This document shows positions 17,501 through 25,595 of a stretch of 46,748 nt of DNA, in pieces. A program made the translations under genes and the position numbers. The notes beneath the pieces were generated by a model. It saw nothing but the letters and a program-made list of their open reading frames with translations. It made no database searches and was not told where the DNA came from. How positions within the stretch are numbered: position 1 is the stretch's first letter; every line of letters starts with the position of its first letter. The stretch is from the NCBI GenBank assembly GCA_002690995.1, contig NZGS01000143.1, forward strand, positions 69,700 to 116,447, written 5' to 3'. This DNA comes from Rhodospirillaceae bacterium. GTDB taxonomy: Bacteria > Pseudomonadota > Alphaproteobacteria > Thalassobaculales > Thalassobaculaceae.

Positions 17501-17521
17501 AAACTAAACTTTCTTTAGTTT
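17501..17521. promoter_or_regulatory. perfect 8-bp inverted repeat in divergent promoter region
   Basis: AAACTAAA (17501-17508) and TTTAGTTT (17514-17521) are exact inverted repeats around CTTTC, located 34 bases before the SDR start and within the 162-base gap to the divergent lyase gene. The symmetry and position fit an operator for a dimeric regulator controlling this small catabolic patch; no regulator gene is nearby. Confidence 0.4.
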
Positions 17522-17555
17522 CATTGAAACTGTAACAAAAAATGGAACATCGATA

Positions 17556-18308
17556 ATGTCAGAATTCCAAAGAACTGCAATCGTGACCGGTGGAGCTCGC
17601 GGCATAGGTCGGGCAATCTCTGAAAAGCTAGCAATGGATGGATTATGTGTTTGTGTGGCAGATAAAGACAAAGAAGCGGCTGATCTTGCAGCAGCTAGAA
17701 TAAAGTCTACTGGAATGGTTTATTCCCTAGAGGTGGATGTTTCATCGAGGTCGTCAATAGAAAGAATGTTTGCTGAGGCCTCGAGCCAGATGGGAAATAT
17801 CGATGTATTAATTTGTAATGCAGGTATAATGGATAGGGCCCCATTTCTTGATATGCATGATGACTTTTGGGATAGAGTATTAGAGGTAAACCTGGGTGGA
17901 GTTTTTAAGTGTGGCCAGATCGCTGCGAGAAGGATGATTGAGCAGGGTGAATGAGGAAGAATAGTTAATATCGCTTCTAACTCTGGTGTTTTTGGCGGCC
18001 GTGGAAGAGCTGCTTATGGTGCGAGTAAGGCAAGCATAATTAATTTAACACAAACTATGGCAATAGAGTTAGCCGAGCATGACATTCTAGTTAATGCAGT
18101 CGCGCCTGGACCCACAAAAACAAGGGATGACCAACCAGACCAACGTTGGCCGAGTCTGGCCAACCGTATACCATTGGCTCGCTATGGTCGCCCTGAAGAA
18201 ATAGCCGAGGTTGCAGCCTTTTTAGCATCGCCAAATTGTAGTTTCACCACTGGCCACGTGGTAGGGGTAGACGGAGGCTTTACAATATCGGGTATAATGG
18301 AGGGCTAA
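17556..18308 (+). pseudogene. short-chain dehydrogenase/reductase with an in-frame opal stop
   Basis: A classical SDR of about 250 codons interrupted by one TGA (17952-17954) after ARRMIEQGE. The same frame continues GRIVNIASNSGVFGG, the catalytic Ser region, then YGASKAS with catalytic Tyr and Lys. Many SDRs have a Gly at the stop position (GEGGRIVNIAS), and GGA to TGA is one base change. The first part holds the NAD loop TGGARGIGRAI and the NAG motif; the last part holds the C-terminal VVGVDGGFTI. Neither fragment alone carries a complete enzyme. It is divergent from the lyase gene. A sequencing error would restore a functional reductase; selenocysteine is unlikely at this site. Confidence 0.82.
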
Positions 18309-18407
18309 ACAAAGATTAACTATAAAAAGGATTAAAAAGGGCTAAAGGGCCAAAAATCTATTTGAATGTAAAGTTGAGCGTGTTAAAAAAAAATATCTGA
18401 AACAAAC

Positions 18408-18422
18408 GAAAGGAGGTGATCC
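18408..18422 (+). promoter_or_regulatory. maximal ribosome-binding site, perfect 16S 3' complement
   Basis: GAAAGGAGGTGATCC is a 15-base exact complement of the alphaproteobacterial 16S rRNA 3' end, far longer than the 4-6 bases seen before the other genes here. Its GGAGG core is 7 bases before the ATG at 18424. It is not a 16S remnant, because the bases after GATCC do not continue the complement of 16S. Confidence 0.8.
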
Positions 18423-18423
18423 G

Positions 18424-18504
18424 ATGTCTAGTGAGAATAAGGCTGTGTGGTGTGCAAGAGGGTTTCTTACAAGGGTACCGGAGCAACCTTCGCCCCTAGC
18501 TTAG
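18424..18504 (+). CDS. 26-codon small ORF behind a maximal ribosome-binding site
   Basis: ATG 18424 to TAG 18502-18504 encodes 26 residues, starting MSSENKAVWCARGFL and ending PEQPSPLA, with single Trp, Cys and Phe residues and two Arg. It has no membrane segment or known domain. The perfect Shine-Dalgarno site directly upstream and a strong intrinsic terminator 36 bases downstream make it a self-contained unit of roughly 150-200 bases. It is unlikely to be an attenuator leader because the next gene downstream lies on the opposite strand. It could be a translated small protein, or an RNA whose ribosome binding matters more than the peptide. I do not recognise the family. Confidence 0.6.
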   Translation: MSSENKAVWCARGFLTRVPEQPSPLA

Positions 18505-18540
18505 GCTATGAAATTGGGCCCACCACAGGTCCACTCACGA

Positions 18541-18566
18541 GAAGGCCCTAACGGGCCTTCTTTTTT
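18541..18566 (+). terminator. rho-independent terminator of the mini-gene
   Basis: GAAGGCCC, loop TAAC and GGGCCTTC form a perfect 8-bp GC-rich stem followed by six T. The T run is on the plus strand only, so it ends transcription from the small ORF at 18424. The convergent glycosyltransferase-like gene ends right against it. Confidence 0.9.
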
Positions 18567-19341
18567 ACATGGGCGTCAGTCCAGACTTATAAAACTGCTT
18601 TAGTAACTCATTGGCGGCGTCCAACAAAAAATCCTCATCAACAAAGATGTCGTCTATTTTTTTACCTACCAGGGAGTAGCAAAGGTTTGCTGCTAGAGCA
18701 GGCCTAGTCTGTTTACGTAGATGGCAATCAAGCGCAGGTCCCCCTTTATTAATAATGTTTGACATTACTCCAGGACTAAGCATGCCAGCCTCTTCCCAAA
18801 CGTTGAGGTTAACTAAGTTGTGAATGTGGGAAAACAATTTTGGACCAACCAATTGAGGGCTTGCTGGAGCCTTTAGCTGTTTGCCAATACGCTCTGTGGC
18901 AAAGATAAGAAAATCTAAAATTGGTGATGTTCGTTGAAAGCTGAGTGCCGCGTTGTGCACATGTTTATGGGCCTTCCACCTTCCAGCTTTTGTTTTGGAA
19001 ACCCAAATTTCCCGACCTACTACCTGCTCGGGCGCAGGGTCTACATCGAACTGCTGTGGCGAAAATATTAGCACATCAGCGTCGAACCAAATTACCTGTT
19101 CTGCACCTTCTTCAAAAAGTTGCCTTATTATTAGGAGTCTTGCTAGATCAATCATCATCGGTAGTCGATTAGAGCACTTAACGGCAAACTCGTTGGGCAA
19201 CAAATCCATCACCTCGTCTCCAAATAATATGTAGCGGTAATTCCTCGTTTTTGCCCAAGAGGCAACGCTTTCGACTGCCACTTCGATAAATTTTGGCCAA
19301 GGACTGGCATGAAATGACTGTATAATAATTGGTCGTCGCAT
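18565..19341 (-). CDS. glycosyltransferase-like protein (GT-A fold)
   Basis: A 258-residue putative nucleotide-sugar transferase. The region EQVIWFDADVLIFSP (about residues 84-98) has the DxD motif that binds Mn-nucleotide-sugar in GT-A enzymes, and RLPMMIDLARLLIIRQLF before it is typical of galactosyl/mannosyltransferase-like families. HVHNAALSF is a plausible acceptor-side motif. There is no signal peptide or membrane anchor, so it would act in the cytoplasm, perhaps on cell-surface glycans. It stands alone on the minus strand, so no pathway can be assigned. Confidence 0.6.
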   Translation of the reverse strand: MRRPIIIQSFHASPWPKFIEVAVESVASWAKTRNYRYILFGDEVMDLLPNEFAVKCSNRLPMMIDLARLLIIRQLFEEGAEQVIWFDADVLIFSPQQFDVDPAPEQVVGREIWVSKTKAGRWKAHKHVHNAALSFQRTSPILDFLIFATERIGKQLKAPASPQLVGPKLFSHIHNLVNLNVWEEAGMLSPGVMSNIINKGGPALDCHLRKQTRPALAANLCYSLVGKKIDDIFVDEDFLLDAANELLKQFYKSGLTPM

Positions 19342-19371
19342 TATCGAATAGCTTTCACAAGAGATTATCTG

Positions 19372-19477
19372 TAGAAGTTTATTGCCTTGAGAGATGTTCT
19401 TGGGCTGGCAAGAAGAATTAGATAGAAGTGCAGCATTTTATACTTCTAGTCTGAAGTAATCACTATTTTTTAGAAGT
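19372..19477. repeat. four copies of TAGAAGT upstream of the chromate transporter
   Basis: The heptamer TAGAAGT occurs at 19372, 19423 and 19471, with its complement ACTTCTA at 19442, all within 106 bases before the chrA start. The copies at 19423 and 19442 face each other. This may be a binding-site array, but the motif is short and AT-rich, so chance is not excluded. Confidence 0.35.
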
Positions 19478-19490
19478 TTGTAATTTTAAC

Positions 19491-20867
19491 ATGGCCCACT
19501 CTGACCAGAAATTATCACACACCCCGAATTCGATAGAAGCTTTAATTGTTTGGTTTAAAATTGGCGTTTTAAGTTTTGGAGGTCCAGCCGGCCAAATTGC
19601 TTTGATGTATCGTATTCTTGTGGAAGAGAAACGGTGGCTTGATGAAGAGAGGTTTTTGCATGCATTAAATTACTGTATGCTTCTGCCCGGTCCAGAGGCA
19701 CAGCAATTAGCTACTTATATTGGTTGGCTACTGCATAAGACCAAAGGTGGATTGGTTGCAGGTCTGCTTTTTATTTTACCAGGCGCATTGGTTATTTTTG
19801 CGTTGAGCTGGGTTTATGTAGCATTTAGCGACATGCTATTAGTTGAGGCTGCCTTCTTAGGGATAAAAGCTGCAGTGCTAGTCGTGGTTATTGACGCCGT
19901 GATCAAAATAGGGAAAAGAGCTATCACGTCAGGGTCCATGCTCGCGATAGCAATCGCCTCTTTTTTAGCTATTTTCCTTTTCTCAATACCCTTCCCCTAT
20001 ATCATTATTTGTGCAGGAATTTTTGGGATCGTAGTTGGGCATCTTCGACTGGGCAATAGACATAACAGGCCCTCCGAAACAAAAATAAATGATGATGTAG
20101 TAACCGTTATAGATAGGATGGAACTAGCAGGCGAATTATCACACACCCAACCGTCCTTCTCTCGATCCGTTAAGGTTTTTACGACACTGTTATCGCTTTG
20201 GCTTTCCCCAATATTTCTGATTTGGTTAATGTTTGGAGCCGAAAATATATTTTTTCAGCAAAGTATTTTTTTCAGTAAACTTGCAGTTGTGACATTCGGG
20301 GGTGCATACGCAGTCCTCGCTTATATGGCTCAACAAGCTGTTGAGGTTTTTAACTGGCTTACCCCAAATGAAATGCTTGATGGTCTTGGGTTGGCTGAGA
20401 CTACCCCTGGCCCACTTATTCTAGTTACCCAGTTTGTAGGATTTATAGGTGCTTACAGGTCTGAAGCGGCTCTATCTCCAATAACTCTTGGTTTGCTGGG
20501 CTCTCTTGTAACGTTGTGGGTAACGTTCGCACCATGTTTTTTGTGGATCTTCCTTGGTGCACCATATATCGAGAGGTTGCGAGCAAATACCCGGATAGCA
20601 GCGGCTTTGTCGGGAATAACCTCTGCCGTTGTGGGTGTTGTTTTAAACTTAGCTATATGGTTCGGAATGCATGTTACATTCAAGCAATTGAATGAAGTGA
20701 GTTGGTTAAATTTTTCGCTGAAACTACCGGCCATATCAAGTATTGATCTCTTCAGTTTGGGTCTTACGGTTTTAGCAGGGATCCTTATATTATGGTTTCG
20801 ACTTGGAACTATTTACACTTTAATTGGTTGTGCTGGTGCTAGCATTCTGATGACAGCTTTTTTTTAG
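19491..20867 (+). CDS. chrA: chromate transporter, ChrA/CHR family
   Basis: A 458-residue inner-membrane protein with two homologous CHR domains, the long form of the family that exports chromate by proton antiport. The N-terminal half has FKIGVLSFGGPAGQIAL, ERFLHALNYCMLLPGPEAQQ and YIGWLLH; the second half repeats the pattern with KLAVVTFGGAYAVLAYM and GLAETTPGPLILVTQFVGF. About ten hydrophobic segments are visible. There is no chrB or other metal regulator next to it, and many family members are not proven chromate pumps, so the true substrate may be sulfate-like or another anion. Four TAGAAGT repeats lie just upstream. Confidence 0.9.
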   Translation: MAHSDQKLSHTPNSIEALIVWFKIGVLSFGGPAGQIALMYRILVEEKRWLDEERFLHALNYCMLLPGPEAQQLATYIGWLLHKTKGGLVAGLLFILPGALVIFALSWVYVAFSDMLLVEAAFLGIKAAVLVVVIDAVIKIGKRAITSGSMLAIAIASFLAIFLFSIPFPYIIICAGIFGIVVGHLRLGNRHNRPSETKINDDVVTVIDRMELAGELSHTQPSFSRSVKVFTTLLSLWLSPIFLIWLMFGAENIFFQQSIFFSKLAVVTFGGAYAVLAYMAQQAVEVFNWLTPNEMLDGLGLAETTPGPLILVTQFVGFIGAYRSEAALSPITLGLLGSLVTLWVTFAPCFLWIFLGAPYIERLRANTRIAAALSGITSAVVGVVLNLAIWFGMHVTFKQLNEVSWLNFSLKLPAISSIDLFSLGLTVLAGILILWFRLGTIYTLIGCAGASILMTAFF

Positions 20868-20922
20868 GGGTTCCTTAAAATCCTCTTCTTGGTTATTAGT
20901 ATTTGAAAAAGTCCACAGCTCA

Positions 20923-21957
20923 ATGAAAAAAATGTCGACCGTTACGAAATATCTACAGAAAGATAGTCACAGGTTCTGCGTTGCACCAATGATGGATTGG
21001 ACTGACCGGCACGAGCGCTACTTTTTGAGACTTATTTCTGAGCGGGTAAGGCTCTACACTGAAATGATTACGCCGCAAGCCATCCTTTTTGGGGATAAAA
21101 AACGTCTTCTAGACTTTAATGAGCAGGAGCATCCAATAGCTCTGCAGTTAGGTGGATCAGAAGTGTTTCAAATGACTGAATGCGCTCGGATCGCTGAGGA
21201 TTGGGGATATGACGAAGTAAATATAAATGTAGGTTGCCCCAGTGATCGCGTTCAAAGCGGTTACTTTGGGGCTTGCCTCATGAAAGAGCCAGCGTTGGTT
21301 GCAAAATGTTTTGAGGCAATGAACCGAGTTGTAAAACTGCCGATAACTGTTAAGTGTCGCATTGGAGTTGATGATCAAGTTCCCGAAGAGGCACTTCCAA
21401 ATTTCATAGAAAACATTGCAAATGCGGGTTGTGAAGTTTTCATTATCCACGCTCGTAAAGCATTCTTAAAAGGATTAAGCCCGGCTCAAAACCGAGAAAT
21501 TCCTCCTTTAAATTATCATTTGGTAGAAGAAATGAAGGTAAGATGGCCCAAATTTAAGATTATTTTGAATGGGGGTTTAGAAACGCTTGACGAGGTAAGA
21601 CAGCGCCTGTCCAAGCTGGATGGTGTTATGCTTGGCAGAGCCGCTTACAAAACACCGTGGGTTCTATCAATAGTTGATAATTTAATCTATGGAGAGCCGG
21701 AGAAAAATAAGACTAGAAAAGATGTGGTAGATATGATGGTCAACTATGCGGCTACTCAAAAATCTCTGGGGGTCCCGGTTAAATCAATAACTCGGCATAT
21801 GCTGGGATTATTTCATGCAGAACCTGGCGCTAAGGCATGGAGAAGGTTTCTTGCAGAAGAGGCCAGGGGTCTTGATGCTGAGCCGGAAATAATAAAGCAT
21901 GCTTATTTTGCAGTTTGTGAGGCTGCTTCGTTAAAAACTCAAGGAGAGGCAGCATGA
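20923..21957 (+). CDS. dusA: tRNA-dihydrouridine synthase A
   Basis: A 344-residue FMN enzyme that reduces uridines in the tRNA D-loop. The N-terminal CVAPMMDWTDRHERYF and YTEMITPQAIL, the conserved NINVGCPSDRVQSGYFGACLM with the catalytic Cys, VKCRIGVDD and FIIHARKAFLKGLSPAQNR are diagnostic of DusA. The ATG at 20923 may be replaced by the one at 20932. The TGA stop overlaps the yciB start (ATGA), so the two genes are translationally coupled. Confidence 0.95.
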   Translation: MKKMSTVTKYLQKDSHRFCVAPMMDWTDRHERYFLRLISERVRLYTEMITPQAILFGDKKRLLDFNEQEHPIALQLGGSEVFQMTECARIAEDWGYDEVNINVGCPSDRVQSGYFGACLMKEPALVAKCFEAMNRVVKLPITVKCRIGVDDQVPEEALPNFIENIANAGCEVFIIHARKAFLKGLSPAQNREIPPLNYHLVEEMKVRWPKFKIILNGGLETLDEVRQRLSKLDGVMLGRAAYKTPWVLSIVDNLIYGEPEKNKTRKDVVDMMVNYAATQKSLGVPVKSITRHMLGLFHAEPGAKAWRRFLAEEARGLDAEPEIIKHAYFAVCEAASLKTQGEAA

Positions 21958-22514
21958 CGGAAAGGGCACTTACAGCTGGCCAGAAGACACTGATAGATTT
22001 AGGCCCGCTTGTGGTATTTTTCGCTATCAATTACTTCTATGGCATAATGATCGGAACAGCGGCTTTGATGGCTGCAACACTAGCTGTTATCATGATCACT
22101 TTTTGGGTGGAGAGGGCCATCCCTCCTATGCCAGCTATAACATGCCTATTAATTATGGTATTTGGTGGTCTCACTTTATATTTTGACAATGAAATTTTTA
22201 TAAAGATAAAACCCACTATCGTTAATACATTATTTGCCGTGGCTCTAATCCTTGGCCTGATATTTCGGCAAAATTTTTTGAAGATTTTACTGGGGCGCAT
22301 GCTTCAATTGACAGATCAGGGCTGGGTACTGATTACAAAACTTTGGGTTGGAATGTTTTTTGTCTTGGCAATAGTTAATGAAATTGTTTGGCGACTTTTT
22401 GAAACTGATACATGGGTAACCTTCAAAGCTTTTGGAATTCCTGCATTAGTTCTTGTGTTTGGTATAATAATTACCCCACTGTTACGTCGTCATAGTCCAT
22501 CAAGCGAGAATTAG
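21954..22514 (+). CDS. yciB: inner membrane septation protein A (YciB/IspZ)
   Basis: A 186-residue inner-membrane protein with about five hydrophobic segments. The N-terminal QKTLIDLGPLVVFFAINYFY, the central ALILGLIFRQNFLKILLGRM and WVLITKLWVGMFF with NEIVWRLFETDTWV match the intracellular septation family, which links cell-division and envelope-elongation complexes. It begins inside the dusA stop (ATGA). The length is normal. Confidence 0.93.
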   Translation: MTERALTAGQKTLIDLGPLVVFFAINYFYGIMIGTAALMAATLAVIMITFWVERAIPPMPAITCLLIMVFGGLTLYFDNEIFIKIKPTIVNTLFAVALILGLIFRQNFLKILLGRMLQLTDQGWVLITKLWVGMFFVLAIVNEIVWRLFETDTWVTFKAFGIPALVLVFGIIITPLLRRHSPSSEN

Positions 22515-22549
22515 AAGTTTTAATAAAAAAGGTTTGTCGTTTAACCGGC

Positions 22550-23734
22550 TCACCCTTTAATAGTTTTGAAATCGTGCCTAGCTATTCGACTTAAGACCAG
22601 CAAGCTAATCAAGGAACATACGGCGAAGCAGCTCATTATAAAAAAAGCACTGCCAGAAAGATCACTATATAGCTTGCCAGCAAGCGGTAACATGCAGCCC
22701 GAAAAAATGCCCCCAATTAAAGTATAATACAAACTTTGGCCAGTTGCTGAAATCTCTTTGGGAACGTGCTTGGTTAAAAAAGCCATAGCGCCTAGATGTG
22801 CAGCACCAAAAGTAAAACCGTGAAGTGTTTGCAATACAATAATTGCAATTTGGCTATCAAAGATTGCAAGCAATGGCCAGCGCGCGACTGCAGCCGCTGC
22901 AGCTAATAGTAGTAAAAACAAATACCCTACTTGTTTTTCATGTCTTCCAACGACGGTGAATAAGATAATTTCTGCTAATACACCAATGGACCAAAACAAT
23001 CCTATTATTGTCTCCGAATGTCCAATCGAACGCCAATACAATGTCCCAAAACCGTATAAAACTGAATGACTGATATGTATTAGGCCCGTGGTAATTAAAA
23101 AAAAGATAAACAGGGGCGAAAGAAACAATTTGGCATAAGTTTTTATTCTGGATTTCGTTCGTTCAAACTGTGCTTGATTAGGAATGAGTAGACAACAAAA
23201 TGATACCAAGGTCATCCCCACAACTAAAAACCATATAATACGATCACTCCTTCCTCCATCGAAGAGCCAACCACCTCCTAAAGTTGCAATGATGAAGGTA
23301 ACAGAGCCCCAAAGCCTTATGTGCCCATAACGCAGATTCCCTATCTTAGCAAAGTTGAGAATGACGCTTTCCATAATAGGTAAAACAGGTTGATAACAGG
23401 CAGCCGTTATTAATGTTATTAGGAAAATAGGCCAGAAGCTCTGTAGATCAGATAGTATGGCGAAACCAATTGCACTCATGCCCATAAGCACGGCAGTTAA
23501 AATTTTAGTTCTCCCTGTTGTGTCCGCAACATGAGCTACAACCGGCTGAACAACGACTTTTATCCAAAACGCTCCCGCAAGCACCCACCCAATTTCAACC
23601 GGCGTCAAACCAATGTCATTTAGCCAAAGTGGCCAGTACGGCATGTAAATACCAAAAACAAAAAAATACGTCGCATAAAACATAGCCAGTTTCCAGAAAG
23701 TGCTTCCGGAATGGATGTACGGTAAACCTCTCAT
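22550..23734 (-). CDS. MFS transporter, HcaT / 3-phenylpropionate-like
   Basis: A 394-residue major facilitator with about 12 membrane segments. N-terminal YFFVFGIYMPYWPLWLNDIGL and the loop HVADTTGRTKIL, then RYGHIRLWGSVTFIIATLGGGWL, are typical of the 3-phenylpropionic acid and nucleoside transporter group (MFS_1-like). Substrate cannot be deduced from sequence. It is 8 bases downstream of the GST open frame on the same strand, so the pair may be co-transcribed, and it is convergent with yciB. Confidence 0.85.
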   Translation of the reverse strand: MRGLPYIHSGSTFWKLAMFYATYFFVFGIYMPYWPLWLNDIGLTPVEIGWVLAGAFWIKVVVQPVVAHVADTTGRTKILTAVLMGMSAIGFAILSDLQSFWPIFLITLITAACYQPVLPIMESVILNFAKIGNLRYGHIRLWGSVTFIIATLGGGWLFDGGRSDRIIWFLVVGMTLVSFCCLLIPNQAQFERTKSRIKTYAKLFLSPLFIFFLITTGLIHISHSVLYGFGTLYWRSIGHSETIIGLFWSIGVLAEIILFTVVGRHEKQVGYLFLLLLAAAAAVARWPLLAIFDSQIAIIVLQTLHGFTFGAAHLGAMAFLTKHVPKEISATGQSLYYTLIGGIFSGCMLPLAGKLYSDLSGSAFFIMSCFAVCSLISLLVLSRIARHDFKTIKG

Positions 23735-23742
23735 AATATTTA

Positions 23743-24411
23743 CTAAAAATCTAAGTTCTTGTAGTGGGCCGGAGGCTGTGTTCCGGGAATTAAATCTTGT
23801 AGTAGGGGACGAAAACTAGGCCTGGATTTAATCCTTGCATACCACTGTTTTGCTTGCTGGTAGTCTTCCCAAGCTATATCACCTAGGTAATCGATACACG
23901 AAATGTGTGATGCGGCAGTAATATCTGCCAATGAAAAATTCTCGCCTGCTAGCCAGGCTCGTTGCTCAGCTAGATACTCTATATAACCCAGATGGGTATC
24001 AATATTGGCGTAACCGGCTCTAATGGTTTCACTACTTGGCTCGCCAAGTCCAAGGAAGCGTTTCATTATTTTCTCACCAAGTAAATATTCGGTCACTTCA
24101 GTATTAAATTTGACATCAAACCAATTACAAAGACGTCGAATTTCAGCGCGCTGTAAAGCTGTACCAAATATTAAAGCAGGTTCTTTTGACGTTTCTTCTA
24201 AATATTCAGCTATTGCCTGTGAGGTCGAAATCGTAGTTCCATCATCTTCGATGAAAACGGGAACTGTTCCTGCAGGGTTGATAGAAAGAAATTCGTGTCG
24301 GCGTTCCCAAATGGGTTCGACTGCGAGTGATGCAGTTATCTTTTTTTCACCTAATACGATTCTTATTTTTCTAGAAAAAGGATCAAGAGGTAAATGTAAT
24401 AGGCTAGGCAT
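23743..24411 (-). CDS. glutathione S-transferase family protein
   Basis: A 222-residue cytosolic protein with an N-terminal thioredoxin-like domain (LLHLPLDPFSRKIRIVLGEKK, then NPAGTVPVFIEDDGTTISTSQAIAEYL with the cis-Pro and glutathione-binding Ser) and an all-helical C-terminal domain (AERAWLAGENFSLADITAASH-like region). The frame extends to 24465, but the ATG at 24411 gives the usual domain start. It is probably in one transcript with the MFS gene that follows it. Physiological substrate unknown. Confidence 0.88.
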   Translation of the reverse strand: MPSLLHLPLDPFSRKIRIVLGEKKITASLAVEPIWERRHEFLSINPAGTVPVFIEDDGTTISTSQAIAEYLEETSKEPALIFGTALQRAEIRRLCNWFDVKFNTEVTEYLLGEKIMKRFLGLGEPSSETIRAGYANIDTHLGYIEYLAEQRAWLAGENFSLADITAASHISCIDYLGDIAWEDYQQAKQWYARIKSRPSFRPLLQDLIPGTQPPAHYKNLDF

Positions 24412-24693
24412 AACGTTCCGAGTGCATGAGAGGATTCCTAAACAAAGGATAGCAGAAGGAGACACAATACTACAACGATGGCATTCTTTTTTTGATGAAT
24501 CATTTTCGCGTGTGCTTATGATAGACAGGCCCTGCGTGATCTTAAATTTTGTCAGGTTTGTTTAAATCACTGCAGCAGAACATTTAGGAAATTTGCACAG
24601 ACGGATCATTGGTGAGATGACAATTAAAAAAACAACCCCAAGAAATTCATAAGTTTAGGTGCATGCGTAGTTGACACAATTCTAAAAGTCCCA

Positions 24694-25542
24694 ATGCTAT
24701 CGACAGGCGATGAAAAAATAATGGCCAAGGATGGTACTATCATTGGGGCAGGTATGGCAGTCGCTGCAGCGGCCACGACTGTTTCTCTGGGCGGTTCTGT
24801 AAAATTATGGGGCCGGATTGGCGACGATACCCCAGGGGATTTTTTCCTAAAAGACCTATTGAGCATAGGAGTTGATACAAGTTCAATAAGGCGGGTCCCT
24901 GGCGCCCGAACTCCCATGTCTTCAGTCTTAGTTGATGATACGGGCCAACGTTTAGTTGTATCATATTTTGATACATCGCTAGGCGCAGATACTTCTTGGC
25001 TTCCTATGAATGAACTCGATGACGTAGATTGCATTTTAGTTGATGTAAGGTGGCCAGAAGGCGCTTCATCTATTATGAATGAAGCAAAAAAGAGAGGTTT
25101 GTTGAGGGTTTTTGACGGTGATGTGGCTAACCCGTCAGTCCTAAAAGAACTTGCACCACTTTCTACGCACGCAATTTTTTCAAAGCTAGGATTTAGATTA
25201 TTTTCCGGATCTGACAACTTAGAGGAAAATCTTTTAGGGTGCACGCAATCACTTGGAGTGTTATGTGGAGTTACACTTGGGCATGAAGGCTTTGTTTGGG
25301 TAGAGAATGGAAAAATTAACAAAATTTCACCCCCGCAAATAAACGCAATAGATACTTTAGCCGCCGGTGATGTCTTCCATGGGGCATTTGCTTTGGGTTT
25401 ATGCGAAGGAATGCCCATTAAAAGAGCGGGACAATTTGCTTGTTCAGCTGCAGCTATAAAATGTACACGATTTGGTGGACGTAAAGGAATACCTAACCGG
25501 CAGGAAGTTGACGCTCTCGTTGCAGCAACGTATCGAACGTAG
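24694..25542 (+). CDS. PfkB-family carbohydrate kinase with an apparent N-terminal frameshift
   Basis: A ribokinase-fold sugar or nucleoside kinase. The open frame from ATG 24694 contains the second PfkB signature DTLAAGDVFHGAFALGL with the catalytic Asp, but it lacks the first beta strand. That strand is readable just upstream in the same frame (FISLGACVVDTILKVP, 24646-24693), where no start codon exists. An ATG at 24617 lies in another frame and would join after one extra base in the run of seven A (24626-24632). The full gene is therefore probably 24617-25542, either through a homopolymer sequencing error, slippage or a real mutation. Sugar unknown. Other defects in this window are single stops, so a true pseudogene is possible. 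Confidence 0.75.
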   Translation: MLSTGDEKIMAKDGTIIGAGMAVAAAATTVSLGGSVKLWGRIGDDTPGDFFLKDLLSIGVDTSSIRRVPGARTPMSSVLVDDTGQRLVVSYFDTSLGADTSWLPMNELDDVDCILVDVRWPEGASSIMNEAKKRGLLRVFDGDVANPSVLKELAPLSTHAIFSKLGFRLFSGSDNLEENLLGCTQSLGVLCGVTLGHEGFVWVENGKINKISPPQINAIDTLAAGDVFHGAFALGLCEGMPIKRAGQFACSAAAIKCTRFGGRKGIPNRQEVDALVAATYRT

Positions 25543-25595
25543 AGCGAGTATATCAATCAGGAAAACAAAGCCCAAATTGAAAAAATATGCGCAAA

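Noticed and set aside
17952-17954. Selenocysteine codon in the SDR
   Set aside because: The site corresponds to a Gly in homologues, is not catalytic, and no selenocysteine-insertion hairpin is evident just after it.
18408-18422. Possible antisense fragment of a 16S rRNA 3' end
   Set aside because: Only the GAAAGGAGGTGATCC stretch matches; the following bases do not continue the 16S complement, and an ORF starts at the correct distance.
22517-22540. Weak hairpin between yciB and the MFS gene as a terminator
   Set aside because: The stem GGTT/AACC is only 4 bp with a large loop and no T run.
24624-25556. Long antisense open frame over the PfkB kinase gene
   Set aside because: It is a low-complexity Ser/Pro-rich shadow; the opposite strand carries clear kinase motifs.
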